From assembly GCA_024697945.1 (NCBI GenBank), contig JAILRU010000048.1, positions 1 through 64,000 of the forward strand: DNA of 64,000 bases, in the 5' to 3' direction. Every line of letters starts with the position of its first letter. The stretch's first letter is position 1. Position numbers and translations under genes: made by a program. Below the pieces are notes generated by a model that worked only from the letters and a program-made list of their open reading frames with translations, had not been told where the DNA came from and searched no databases. The DNA comes from Bacteroidaceae bacterium. Its GTDB lineage: Bacteria; Bacteroidota; Bacteroidia; Bacteroidales; Bacteroidaceae. This document shows positions 55,223 through 64,000 of the stretch, piece after piece.

Positions 55223-56137
55223 TTATAAACGCCCTACTACAAACCTATCGTTATCGTATTGGTCCTTTACCGTTTCAATGTCCCTATAACCTTTCTGCCG
55301 CAGGAGCTCCGCCACGTGCCGGGCGTGGGCCCTGTTCGCCTCGAAGAAGAGCCAGCCGTCAGCCGCGAGATGCCGGAGTCCGTAGTCGGCTATCGCCCGA
55401 TAGAAGACGAGCGGGTCGTCGTCCGGAACGAAGAGGGCGAGCCGCGGCTCGTGCAGCAGGACATTCTCGTCCATCTCCGCCGCCTCCCGCTCGCAGACGT
55501 ATGGAGGATTGCTGACGATGCAATGGAATGGAGAATGAAGAATGAAGCTCCGCACCTTATCAGTGCGCCTTGGTGCTGAAGCATCCAAGAATGAAGAATT
55601 TGCTGCCGCCCTCAATTTTGAATTTTGAATTGTGGATTTTGAATTACTTAGAATGTCCTCTTTCACAAACTCCAGCGCAGCGCCGAGGCGTTCGGCATTC
55701 CTGCGGGCATAGGAGAGCGCTTCGTCGGAGATGTCGAGAGCCGTCACCTGATAGCCGTCGAGGGCAAGCGTGATGGCGATGCAACCGCTGCCCGTCCCCA
55801 CGTCGAGGATGCTGCTCGCGGGTGCCACGTGCTGCCGGACGAGCCGCACCAGTTCCTGCGTCTCCGGCCTCGGGATGAGTACGCCCGGACCGACCAGGAA
55901 CTCGCGTCCGCAGAACTCCTCAGCGCCCAAAACGTACTGCACCGGTTCTCCTTTCGCCATTCTATGGATAATTATTTGCAGCTCGGCTTGGTCGTCTGCC
56001 GATAAGTTCGTATCTTTGCCGAGGAGAATGTCGGTGCGCGACAGGCCGAACCGCCGCTGCATGACGAGCTCATAGAGCGCCCGCGCCTCGCCAGCACCAT
56101 ATCTCTGCTGCAACAATTGAAGTTCTTCGTTTACCAT
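55223..56137 (-). CDS. prmC: peptide chain release factor N5-glutamine methyltransferase, with ~40-aa insertion before NPPY
   Basis: IPRPETQELVRLV, ILDVGTGSGCIAITLA, IVSNPPYVCERE; insertion SKSTIQNSKLRAAANSSFLDASAPRRTDKVRSFILHSPFH. Confidence 0.93.
   Translation of the reverse strand: MVNEELQLLQQRYGAGEARALYELVMQRRFGLSRTDILLGKDTNLSADDQAELQIIIHRMAKGEPVQYVLGAEEFCGREFLVGPGVLIPRPETQELVRLVRQHVAPASSILDVGTGSGCIAITLALDGYQVTALDISDEALSYARRNAERLGAALEFVKEDILSNSKSTIQNSKLRAAANSSFLDASAPRRTDKVRSFILHSPFHCIVSNPPYVCEREAAEMDENVLLHEPRLALFVPDDDPLVFYRAIADYGLRHLAADGWLFFEANRAHARHVAELLRQKGYRDIETVKDQYDNDRFVVGRL
55551..55597 (+). repeat. two-hairpin element, copy inside prmC
   Basis: AGCTCCGCACCTTATCAGTGCGCCTTGGTGCTGAAGCATCCAAGAA. 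Confidence 0.8.
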
Positions 56138-56147
56138 TTGCGAGACA

Positions 56148-56155
56148 AAGGTACA
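56148..56155 (-). promoter_or_regulatory. -7 box TACCTTTG for prmC
   Basis: CAAAGGTA on the + strand 11 bp before the prmC start. Confidence 0.55.
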
Positions 56156-56177
56156 AAGAAATTATGAATTATGGATT

Positions 56178-57200
56178 ATGAACCATGAATTAAATATGCT
56201 CCATGATATAAAATACATGCGTCGCTGCATCCAGTTGGCTCGATGCGGAGAAGCCGGCGCCGCACCGAACCCTATGGTGGGAGCCGTGGTGGTCTGCGAC
56301 GGACGCATCATCGGCGAAGGCTATCACCGGCGCTGTGGCGGTCCGCATGCCGAGGTGAACGCCATCGGCAGCGTGCGGGAGAGGCATCTGCTCGGCCAGA
56401 GCACTATCTACGTCAGCCTCGAACCCTGCTCCCACTTCGGCAAGACTCCGCCCTGCACCGACCTCATCATCCGCAGCGGCATACCGCGAGTCGTGGTGGG
56501 CTGCACCGACCCCTTCGCCAAAGTCAACGGGCAGGGCATCAAGAAGCTGCAGGATGCCGGATGCGAGGTCGTCGTGGGTGTCCTGGAGCAGGAGTGCCGC
56601 GAGCTGAACCGCCGCTTCTTCACTTTCCACCAGAAGCACCGGCCCTGGATAACCCTCAAATGGGCGCAGAGCGAGGATGGATTCATAGCGCCCCCCTCTT
56701 CCTCGGGGAAGGGGGAAATCGAGGGGGCAGTATTCTTCTCCAATGCCCTGACCCAGACACTGGTGCATCGCATGAGGGCACGACACCAGGCCATCCTCGT
56801 CGGCACCACGACCGCTCTGGTGGACAATCCGACACTCACCACGCGCCTTTGGCCCGGTCCCAATCCCCTGCGACTCACCATCGACCGGCACAACAGCCTT
56901 CCCCCTACCCTTCACCTCAAAGACGGCAGCACACCCACCGTCGTCTATACCCACGAAAGCCTCAACGAGATACTTTCCGACCTCTACAACCGTGGCATAC
57001 AAAGTCTCCTCGTGGAAGGCGGTGCCAAGCTGCTGCAGAGCTTCATCGACGCAGGCCTATGGGACGAAGCCCGCATAGAGACGGCTCCCGTCCGCTTGGG
57101 ACAAGGCGTGGCGGCACCTCACCTCGCAGACAGCCAGTTGGAAAGCGAGCAATCCTATGGCGGACATCTCCTGCAACACTACCGCCACAAGTCGTCATAA
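56178..57200 (+). CDS. ribD: bifunctional riboflavin deaminase/reductase RibD
   Basis: PHAEVNAIGSV, LEPCSHFGKTPPCTDLI, VEGGAKLLQSFIDAGLWDEARIE; start may be MLHDIKY (56202). Confidence 0.94.
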   Translation: MNHELNMLHDIKYMRRCIQLARCGEAGAAPNPMVGAVVVCDGRIIGEGYHRRCGGPHAEVNAIGSVRERHLLGQSTIYVSLEPCSHFGKTPPCTDLIIRSGIPRVVVGCTDPFAKVNGQGIKKLQDAGCEVVVGVLEQECRELNRRFFTFHQKHRPWITLKWAQSEDGFIAPPSSSGKGEIEGAVFFSNALTQTLVHRMRARHQAILVGTTTALVDNPTLTTRLWPGPNPLRLTIDRHNSLPPTLHLKDGSTPTVVYTHESLNEILSDLYNRGIQSLLVEGGAKLLQSFIDAGLWDEARIETAPVRLGQGVAAPHLADSQLESEQSYGGHLLQHYRHKSS

Positions 57201-57206
57201 CACATA

Positions 57207-57246
57207 ATGAACCCCGAAAGTCTCTCGTTCAACTTTCGGGGTTCAT
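57207..57246 (+). terminator. terminator after ribD
   Basis: ATGAACCCCGAAAGT-N10-ACTTTCGGGGTTCAT, 15-bp perfect stem. Confidence 0.8.
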
Positions 57247-57292
57247 CTCAATTAATAGGCTGTCGCTCTGAACAGCTCAGCACCGGCAACTC

Positions 57293-57808
57293 TTAGAAGT
57301 AGTAGCCGAATGTCAGCTTCAAGCCAAACTTTGTGTAGTCCTTGAAGTGGTTCAGGCACATGTCAACAAACAAGGACGGCTCGATGCTCACATGGTCGTT
57401 CAGGTAGAAACAGTAACCTACCTCCGGCGTCAGATAGACATTGTGTACCACATCGTCGGCATCTACGCCCCACTCACTGGAATCCACGCCGCCGCTGTTC
57501 AGTCCGTACTTCATGCCGCCACCGAAGAAGAAGCCGTTGTCCTGCAAGTAGTAACGTCCGCCTAAGCCCAAGTTGAACTCGTTGGCCTTGTCGATGTGGT
57601 CCCATCCAATCAGGCCGTTCAGCATCCAGTTGTCAGCGATGAAGTAACCGCCGCCAGCTTCGATGTTCATACAAAAACCGGAAGCCTTAGAGTAACTGAG
57701 GCCAAAGCCACTGACTGAAGCATTGAAATACTTCGTTCCTTTCTCGAACTGTGCAGATGCGCTCAGTGAGAATGTTGCAATAAGCAACGCAATAAAGATC
57801 TTTTTCAT
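57293..57808 (-). CDS. outer-membrane beta-barrel protein
   Basis: Signal peptide MKKIFIALLIATFSLSASAQFEKG; beta-barrel-like strands ending in GLKLTFGYYF. Confidence 0.8.
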   Translation of the reverse strand: MKKIFIALLIATFSLSASAQFEKGTKYFNASVSGFGLSYSKASGFCMNIEAGGGYFIADNWMLNGLIGWDHIDKANEFNLGLGGRYYLQDNGFFFGGGMKYGLNSGGVDSSEWGVDADDVVHNVYLTPEVGYCFYLNDHVSIEPSLFVDMCLNHFKDYTKFGLKLTFGYYF

Positions 57809-57845
57809 AATGATTAATGTTAATTGGTTATGGGTTGTTTATACA

Positions 57846-59294
57846 TTATTTATTATCTCTTGTATATTTTCTATTATATATTGTAAAAAGGATGGCAAGT
57901 ACTGCCATTACGGCAATGCCCACAGGGAGACCGATTCCCAGCGAGAGGCCGAAGCCCTCGGGAGCGATGAAGATGTAACTGGTACATACCACCGTCATGA
58001 AGAGCGCAGGCAGTAGGGCTATCCAATAGAAGAGTCTCTTCTTGGCAAGCCATACCGTAGCCGCCCAAAGCATGATGCAGGCAAGCGTCTGATTCGTCCA
58101 GGCGAAGTAGCGCCAAAGAACTGTGAAGTCGATGAAGAACAGGACTGTCGTGATGGCAAAAAGCGGCAGGCAGAGCATGAGACGCTTGCTGATGCTCTTC
58201 TGGCTGAGGTGCAGGAAGTCGGCAGCAATGAGTCGGGCACTGCGGAAAGCGGTGTCGCCGCTGGTGATGGGCGCTGCCACAACACCAAGGATGGCGAGGA
58301 TGGCTCCCACGGTTCCCATCCAACCTGTACTAATCTCCTTGACCACAATGGCGGGATTGCCAAGAGCTGCAAGCTTCTCATAGGCCGTAGCACCCTCTTC
58401 TCCTGGCAACATGCTGGCGAACTTCACCGCAGCAGCAGCCCAGATGAGCGCTACAACACCCTCTGTAATCATCGCGCCGTAGAAGATGGGACGGCCCAGG
58501 CGTTCGTTGGTCACACATCGAGCCATGAGCGGACTCTGTGTTCCATGGAAACCGCTTATCGCACCACAGGCAATGGTGATGCAGAGCATTGGGAAGATGG
58601 GCAGGCCTTTCGGATGATGTGTCACGAAAGGTGCATCCGTAAGCTCGGGCATCCAGCCCTCTTGTGTGTAGATACCCCAGCAAATGCCTATTGCCATCAG
58701 CAACAAGGCAAAGCCGAACACGGGATAAACCCTGCCGATGAGCTTGTCGATGGGCAACAACGTGGCGAGGATGAAATACAGGAAGATGGCAGTCAACCAG
58801 AAGCCGTTCGAGAAGAACCAACCCTTGTCGGGCGTCATGTTGTCGAGCAGGGAAGCAGGCGTCACAACGAACACGGCACCTACCAGCACCAGAAGTACCA
58901 ATGCTCCGACTCGCATCACGATTCGCATCCCATCGCCCAACTCGTTACCGATAATCTCGGGCAAGGAGACGCCGCCTTGGCGAATACATATCATGCCACA
59001 GAGGTAGTCGTGAACCGCTCCGGCAAAGATGCAGCCGAGCACAATCCACAGATAGGCTGCTGGGCCGAACAGGATACCCATGATGGCTCCGAAGATGGGA
59101 CCTGTGCCTGCAATATTGAGGAATTGGATGAGGAAGACACGCCAGGCAGGCATCGGCATAAAATCAACTCCGTCCTGCTTCTCGTAGCAAGGCATCTTCG
59201 TCGCATCGCTGGGTTTGATAACGCGCTCTACGAATGCGCCATAAAGCAGATAGCCCAGCAACAGGCAAACAAGGGATAGTGTAAATGTTATCAT
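57846..59294 (-). CDS. carbon starvation protein CstA family, copy 1
   Basis: FLNIAGTGPIFGAIMGILFGPAAYLWIVLGCIFAGAVHDYLCGMI; SGFHGTQSPLMARC. Confidence 0.92.
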   Translation of the reverse strand: MITFTLSLVCLLLGYLLYGAFVERVIKPSDATKMPCYEKQDGVDFMPMPAWRVFLIQFLNIAGTGPIFGAIMGILFGPAAYLWIVLGCIFAGAVHDYLCGMICIRQGGVSLPEIIGNELGDGMRIVMRVGALVLLVLVGAVFVVTPASLLDNMTPDKGWFFSNGFWLTAIFLYFILATLLPIDKLIGRVYPVFGFALLLMAIGICWGIYTQEGWMPELTDAPFVTHHPKGLPIFPMLCITIACGAISGFHGTQSPLMARCVTNERLGRPIFYGAMITEGVVALIWAAAAVKFASMLPGEEGATAYEKLAALGNPAIVVKEISTGWMGTVGAILAILGVVAAPITSGDTAFRSARLIAADFLHLSQKSISKRLMLCLPLFAITTVLFFIDFTVLWRYFAWTNQTLACIMLWAATVWLAKKRLFYWIALLPALFMTVVCTSYIFIAPEGFGLSLGIGLPVGIAVMAVLAILFTIYNRKYTRDNK

Positions 59295-59320
59295 CTTTTT
59301 ATTTACGATTTACTATTTAT

Positions 59321-60817
59321 TTACGATTTCATTGTGTTTAGGTTCTTTATCATAAACCAAAGAGCAATCACGGCGGTAAAGGCTCCGCCAACGATATAAC
59401 CCGTTGTCGTGTCAAGACCGAAGCCGTTCTCCTTGTCTATCAGGATGAAGCAGGCACTCACGGCACACATGAAGACGGCGGGGAAGTAGGCAATGAGCCA
59501 CGACCAGCCGGACATGATGCCTTTGCCATCGGTGCGATGCCGTAGGAAATGCGCAATGGTGAAGAAAGTAAAGGTGGCCAGTACTTGATTGAACCATGAA
59601 ACATAGAGCCACAGCACCTTGAAGCTGCTGACGTTCAGCATGGCGATGGCAACGGCAAACAGCGGGGCGGTGAGTATGAGACGCTTTACGAGGGGCTTTT
59701 GGTCGTAGTGACTGAAGTCGGCCACTATCATACGAGCCGCACGGAAAGCACTGCCGCCCGTACTCATCGGTGCTGCAACGATACCCAGTACTGCCAGCAC
59801 AAGTCCGGCATTGCCCAGCCAGTCATTGCACATCCTCTCGACCAAAAGGCCCGGATTCATCTTCACCGTTCCGCAAGATGTCATCGCATTGTAGAGTTTC
59901 TCGTAAGGCGTAGCACCAGCAATGTCCATCATATCGACGAACTTCATGGCAGCAGCAGCCCATATGAGAGCAACCACGCCTTCAGTCACCATCGCTCCGT
60001 AGAAGCAGCGAAGGCCGTACTTCTCGTTCTTGATGCAACGCGCCATCATGGGACTCTGCGTAGCATGGAAGCCACTTACGGCTCCACAGGCAATCGTGAT
60101 GAACAGACCTGGGAACAATGGCGTATAGGGAACAGGGTAATGGTCCGTGAAGGAGTCTGCTATGCTGGGGATGTTGCCTTCATGCGTGAAGATGCCTACA
60201 CCGATGAGCAGAGCCATGATGAGCAGAGCCGCTCCGAAGATGGGATAGACAGTCCCGATGACTTTGTTGATAGAGAAGACCGTAACGGCAAGGTAGAAAA
60301 TGAGTATTGCGACGGTCCATATCAGGTTGGTATCGGCAACGTCGAACAACCGCAAGGTCAGTTGTTCCATCAATCCGGCAGGAATCAACACGAACGATGC
60401 ACCGACACAAATCATCAGTACAAGGGAGACGATACGCATCACCAGTCGGCAGACGCTTCCCAGCTCGTCACCTATTATCTCTGGCAGTCCCATACCGTCA
60501 CGCCGTATGCTTATCATGCCAGCCATGTAATCGTGCATGGCTCCGCCCAAGATACAGCCCAATACAATCCAAAGAAAAGCAGCAGGTCCGTAGAGCACTC
60601 CCATCATCGCACCGAAAATGGGTCCCGTCCCTGCAATGTTGAGGAACTGTACGGTATAAACCTTCCACGTAGGCATGGGGATGTAGTCTGCTCCGTCCTG
60701 CTTCGTGTAACAAGGTGTCTTCCTGTTCGGGTCAACACCGAAAACCTTCTCTACAAAACTGCCGTATGCAAAATAACCCAGCACCAAGCAGGCCAAAGCT
60801 ATGCAAAATGTGACCAC
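59321..60817 (-). CDS. carbon starvation protein CstA family, copy 2
   Basis: FLNIAGTGPIFGAMMGVLYGPAAFLWIVLGCILGGAMHDYMAGMI; SGFHATQSPMMARC. Confidence 0.92.
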   Translation of the reverse strand: MVTFCIALACLVLGYFAYGSFVEKVFGVDPNRKTPCYTKQDGADYIPMPTWKVYTVQFLNIAGTGPIFGAMMGVLYGPAAFLWIVLGCILGGAMHDYMAGMISIRRDGMGLPEIIGDELGSVCRLVMRIVSLVLMICVGASFVLIPAGLMEQLTLRLFDVADTNLIWTVAILIFYLAVTVFSINKVIGTVYPIFGAALLIMALLIGVGIFTHEGNIPSIADSFTDHYPVPYTPLFPGLFITIACGAVSGFHATQSPMMARCIKNEKYGLRCFYGAMVTEGVVALIWAAAAMKFVDMMDIAGATPYEKLYNAMTSCGTVKMNPGLLVERMCNDWLGNAGLVLAVLGIVAAPMSTGGSAFRAARMIVADFSHYDQKPLVKRLILTAPLFAVAIAMLNVSSFKVLWLYVSWFNQVLATFTFFTIAHFLRHRTDGKGIMSGWSWLIAYFPAVFMCAVSACFILIDKENGFGLDTTTGYIVGGAFTAVIALWFMIKNLNTMKS

Positions 60818-60869
60818 CTTCTTATATACTATTTAACGATTTACTATTTACAATTTTCAATTCACAGCG

Positions 60870-60877
60870 CAAAGATA
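60870..60877 (-). promoter_or_regulatory. -7 box TATCTTTG for the cstA paralogues
   Basis: CAAAGATA on the + strand. Confidence 0.55.
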
Positions 60878-60921
60878 CAAAAAAATGAAGAATGAAGGAT
60901 TAAGAATTAAGAATTATTTCG

Positions 60922-60929
60922 TAATTTTG
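60922..60929 (+). promoter_or_regulatory. -7 box TAATTTTG only 4 nt before the ATG of the GHL10-like gene
   Basis: TCGTAATTTTGCGGCATGAAATAC. Confidence 0.5.
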
Positions 60930-60933
60930 CGGC

Positions 60934-62472
60934 ATGAAATACATATTCCTTACTATTATATGTTTTGCAGCAAGCTTTTCTTGCATGGAATTAGGTGCTC
61001 AAGTTCCTGCGTGGGGACTTGCTGCAAAGCCAAAACCTGTAGTTCAACAAAGCCAATCATCCGAAGATATTTCAGATTTTTTCCGGCCTGCTCCACCAGC
61101 TCCCAAGCACGAGGTTCGTGCCGTTTGGCTGACGACGATAATGGGCTTGGACTGGCCCAAGACAATGGCAACAGGCGAAGGAAGCAGGCAACAACAAAAG
61201 GAGGAACTGTGCCAGATACTTGACGAGTTACAGGCTTGCCACATCAATACCGTGGTGTTGCAGACGCGCCTCCGAGGTTCCGTCATCTATCCGAGTCGCA
61301 TCGAGCCTTGGGACATTTGTCTGACAGGGCAGTTTGACCGCGACCCAGGCTACGACCCGCTGGTTTTTGCCATCGAGGAAACACACCGTCGAGGAATGGA
61401 GCTGCATGCCTGGTTGGTGACAGTTCCTGCCTTTAAAATCGTCAATGCCAAGAAGATGGGAAAGAAAAGTCTGATGCGAACACATCCAGAGCTGTTGAAA
61501 AAACACGGCGAGCAATACTATCTCGACCCAGGTTTGCCTGGCTCTTCCAAATATCTGACTGCCATTTGCCAAGAGCTTGTAAGCAATTACGACATAGACG
61601 GCATACACTTCGACTACATCCGCTATCCTGAGAACCCCGAATCTTTCCCCGATGCTGCGACCTACAAGAAATATGGCAAAGGCAAAGACAAGCGTTCGTG
61701 GCGACGGGACAATATCACAAAGATGGTTCGTGATGCCTATGAAGCCGTCAAAGAATTGAAGCCGTGGGTTCGTGTCAGTTGTTCTCCTGTAGGCAAGTTC
61801 AAAGACCTGAGCCGCTATTCTGCAAAGGGTTGGTCGGCTTTCGGCGCCGTTTATCAGGATGCACAGGGCTGGCTGCGCGATGGTATCATGGACATGCTGC
61901 TCCCGATGATGTACTTCCAGGGCGACCACTTCTACCCCTTTGCCGTCGATTGGCAGGAGAACTGTTACGGCCGTCCCGTTGCACCAGGCCTGGGCATCTA
62001 CTTCTTGTCTCCGAAAGAGAAAGACTGGGACTTGGGCATCATACAGCGTGAACTCTGCTATCTGCGCCAGATGGGGCTTGGCGGACAAGCCTACTTCCGG
62101 AGCCGCTTCCTGACGGACAACACGAAAGGCATCTACGACTTCCTCCAAAAGGACTACTACCCCTACTCTGCCCTGCTGCCTCCCATGACTTGGGAAAATG
62201 CCCAAATGCCCGAAACGCCTCGGCTTGTTTCAAGAGAGCGTGTCGGAGGCATCAACGAACGATTGGAGTGGACAGGCCAAGAGGGTTGCCGCTACGTCAT
62301 CTATGCCAGCTCCCGTCTGCCTATCGATATAAGCAATCCTGCAAACATCGTCAAGGTAACTTACGACAACAGTTTCACTTACAGCCTTCTTGGGGCTTAT
62401 TATCACAACTACCACATTGCCGTAACAGCCCTCGACCGCTACGGCAACGAGAGCCAGCCCCTCCTTTTTTAA
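60934..62472 (+). CDS. family 10-like glycoside hydrolase (GHL10/DUF187)
   Basis: VRAVWLTTIMGLDWP, ILDELQACHINTVVLQTR, YDIDGIHFDYIRYP. Confidence 0.9.
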   Translation: MKYIFLTIICFAASFSCMELGAQVPAWGLAAKPKPVVQQSQSSEDISDFFRPAPPAPKHEVRAVWLTTIMGLDWPKTMATGEGSRQQQKEELCQILDELQACHINTVVLQTRLRGSVIYPSRIEPWDICLTGQFDRDPGYDPLVFAIEETHRRGMELHAWLVTVPAFKIVNAKKMGKKSLMRTHPELLKKHGEQYYLDPGLPGSSKYLTAICQELVSNYDIDGIHFDYIRYPENPESFPDAATYKKYGKGKDKRSWRRDNITKMVRDAYEAVKELKPWVRVSCSPVGKFKDLSRYSAKGWSAFGAVYQDAQGWLRDGIMDMLLPMMYFQGDHFYPFAVDWQENCYGRPVAPGLGIYFLSPKEKDWDLGIIQRELCYLRQMGLGGQAYFRSRFLTDNTKGIYDFLQKDYYPYSALLPPMTWENAQMPETPRLVSRERVGGINERLEWTGQEGCRYVIYASSRLPIDISNPANIVKVTYDNSFTYSLLGAYYHNYHIAVTALDRYGNESQPLLF

Positions 62473-62484
62473 CTTTTCAGTTTT

Positions 62485-64000
62485 TTACCTTTTCAATTTT
62501 TCCCTTAGGAACCGAGCTGTGTAGCTTTCCTTGCATTTTGCGACCTCCTCCGGGGTACCTTCGACAAGAAGGGTTCCGCCTGCATCTCCGCCTTCCGGGC
62601 CAAGGTCAATAATATAGTCGGCACATTTGATGACCTCAAGATTGTGCTCGATGATGATGATGGTGTGGCCTCTGGCGATGAGGGCATCGAAAGCAGAAAG
62701 CAGCTTGCGGATATCGTGGAAGTGAAGGCCGGTGGTCGGTTCGTCGAAAATGAAGACAGTGGGCTGATGCTTTTCCATTCCCAAATAGTAGGCGAGCTTG
62801 ACACGTTGATTCTCGCCACCGGAGAGTGTGGATGAAGACTGCCCGAGTTTGATGTAGCCCAGACCGACGTCCTGCAATGGCTTCAGCAATGAAAAGATGC
62901 GCTTCTGCCCATGTTCCGTGAAGAACTCAATGGCCTGATTGATAGTCATGTCGAGCACATCGCAGACATTCTTCCCGTGGAAACGCACATCCAGTATCTC
63001 CGACTTGAAGCGCTGTCCGTGACAACTCTCGCAAGGCAGTACCAAGTCCGCCATGAACTGCATCTCGATGGTGACGGTTCCCTCACCCTTACACTCCTCA
63101 CAACGGCCTCCGTCGGTATTGAAGCTGAAGTATGCGGGTGTATAACCCATCTGCTGTGAGAGCGGTTGGGCAGCGAAGAGCTTCCTTATCTCGTCCCACG
63201 CCTTGACGTAGGTTACAGGATTCGAGCGCGTACTCTTGCCGATAGGATTCTGGTCCACGAACTCGATAGCACTCACCATCTTCATGTCGCCCTCCAAGCG
63301 CAGGAACTCGCCCGGACGGTCAGCCACCTCATCCAACTGCCGCTTCATGGCATTATAGAAAATGTCGCGCACAAGGCTGCTCTTTCCACTGCCGCTCACA
63401 CCCGTCACACAGGTCATCAAACCCAAGGGAAAACGCACATCGATGCCCTTCAGGTTATTGGCCCGTGCTCCCTTCACCTCGATATAGCTACTGGAATGGC
63501 GACGGGATTCAGGAACAGGAATCGTCTCAGTTCCAGTAAGGAAACGGAGCGTATGAGATGAGTCGCCTGCTGAGCTAATTCCCTCCGCCGGACCATTATA
63601 CACGACCTCACCGCCCAGACGTCCTGCCTCCGGACCGATGTCGATGAGCCAGTCAGCAGCACGAATAATCTCTTCGTCATGCTCCACTACAATAACGGTA
63701 TTGCCCAAATCGCGCAACTGCTTCAGCACTTTGATGAGCCGCTCCGTATCACGACTGTGCAGGCCTATGCTCGGTTCGTCGAGGATATAGAGGCTACCCA
63801 CGAGACTACTGCCCAAGGAAGTGGCAAGGTTGATGCGCTGACTCTCACCGCCCGACAGGCTGTTGGAAGGACGATTCAAAGTCAGGTAGCCCAAGCCTAC
63901 ATCCAACAGGTATTGCAGGCGGTTCTTGATTTCCGTGAGGATACGTTTGGCAATCTTTTCCTCATGCTCACTGAGCTTTAGGTTCTCCACCCACGGCAAC
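62485..64000 (-). CDS. uvrA: excinuclease ABC subunit A, C-terminal part (5' end outside window)
   Basis: LNRPSNSLSGGESQRINLATSLGSSLVGSLYILDEPSIGLH; CEECKGEGTV zinc motif; VTGVSGSGKSSLVRDIFYNAM. Confidence 0.97.
   Translation of the reverse strand, partial: LPWVENLKLSEHEEKIAKRILTEIKNRLQYLLDVGLGYLTLNRPSNSLSGGESQRINLATSLGSSLVGSLYILDEPSIGLHSRDTERLIKVLKQLRDLGNTVIVVEHDEEIIRAADWLIDIGPEAGRLGGEVVYNGPAEGISSAGDSSHTLRFLTGTETIPVPESRRHSSSYIEVKGARANNLKGIDVRFPLGLMTCVTGVSGSGKSSLVRDIFYNAMKRQLDEVADRPGEFLRLEGDMKMVSAIEFVDQNPIGKSTRSNPVTYVKAWDEIRKLFAAQPLSQQMGYTPAYFSFNTDGGRCEECKGEGTVTIEMQFMADLVLPCESCHGQRFKSEILDVRFHGKNVCDVLDMTINQAIEFFTEHGQKRIFSLLKPLQDVGLGYIKLGQSSSTLSGGENQRVKLAYYLGMEKHQPTVFIFDEPTTGLHFHDIRKLLSAFDALIARGHTIIIIEHNLEVIKCADYIIDLGPEGGDAGGTLLVEGTPEEVAKCKESYTARFLREKLKR

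Noticed and set aside
56009-56018. TATCTTTG promoter-like box on the + strand inside prmC
   Set aside because: Single short motif inside a coding gene with no downstream + strand gene nearby; likely chance.

Overview
64 kb of Bacteroidota (Prevotella/Bacteroidales-like) chromosome. The lineage call rests on TAnnTTTG -7 promoter boxes and on gene content: an mreBCD-mrdA-rodA cluster, methylmalonyl-CoA mutase A/B, fasciclin lipoproteins, BspA-type LRR protein and CstA paralogues. I found no prophage, IS transposase, rRNA operon or CRISPR array. RNA genes are one SRP RNA (ffs) and one tRNA-Thr(UGU).

Most coding regions are housekeeping. The unusual material is in the intergenic regions and at a few gene boundaries:
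(1) A composite dispersed element in two inverted-orientation copies (about 13.88-14.05 kb and 31.77-32.02 kb). It is built from a strictly 23-nt-periodic degenerate array (4 units in one copy, 5 in the other) plus a conserved core. One copy carries an extra 63-bp perfect-hairpin insertion.
(2) Five other intergenic arrays with 22-nt periodicity but unrelated unit sequences, most close to the 3' ends of + strand transcription units.
(3) A small two-hairpin repeat found once between genes and once inside prmC, in frame, with compensatory stem changes.
(4) Intergenic-type microrepeats found in frame inside at least nine other proteins.
(5) A peptidyl-dipeptidase/dCMP deaminase gene fusion.
(6) A purH lacking its transformylase domain.
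(7) A probable structured RNA upstream of the LRR protein.
(8) A (GTGA)16 microsatellite upstream of a surface-protein gene.

All calls were made by eye from sequence and translations. No database search was run.
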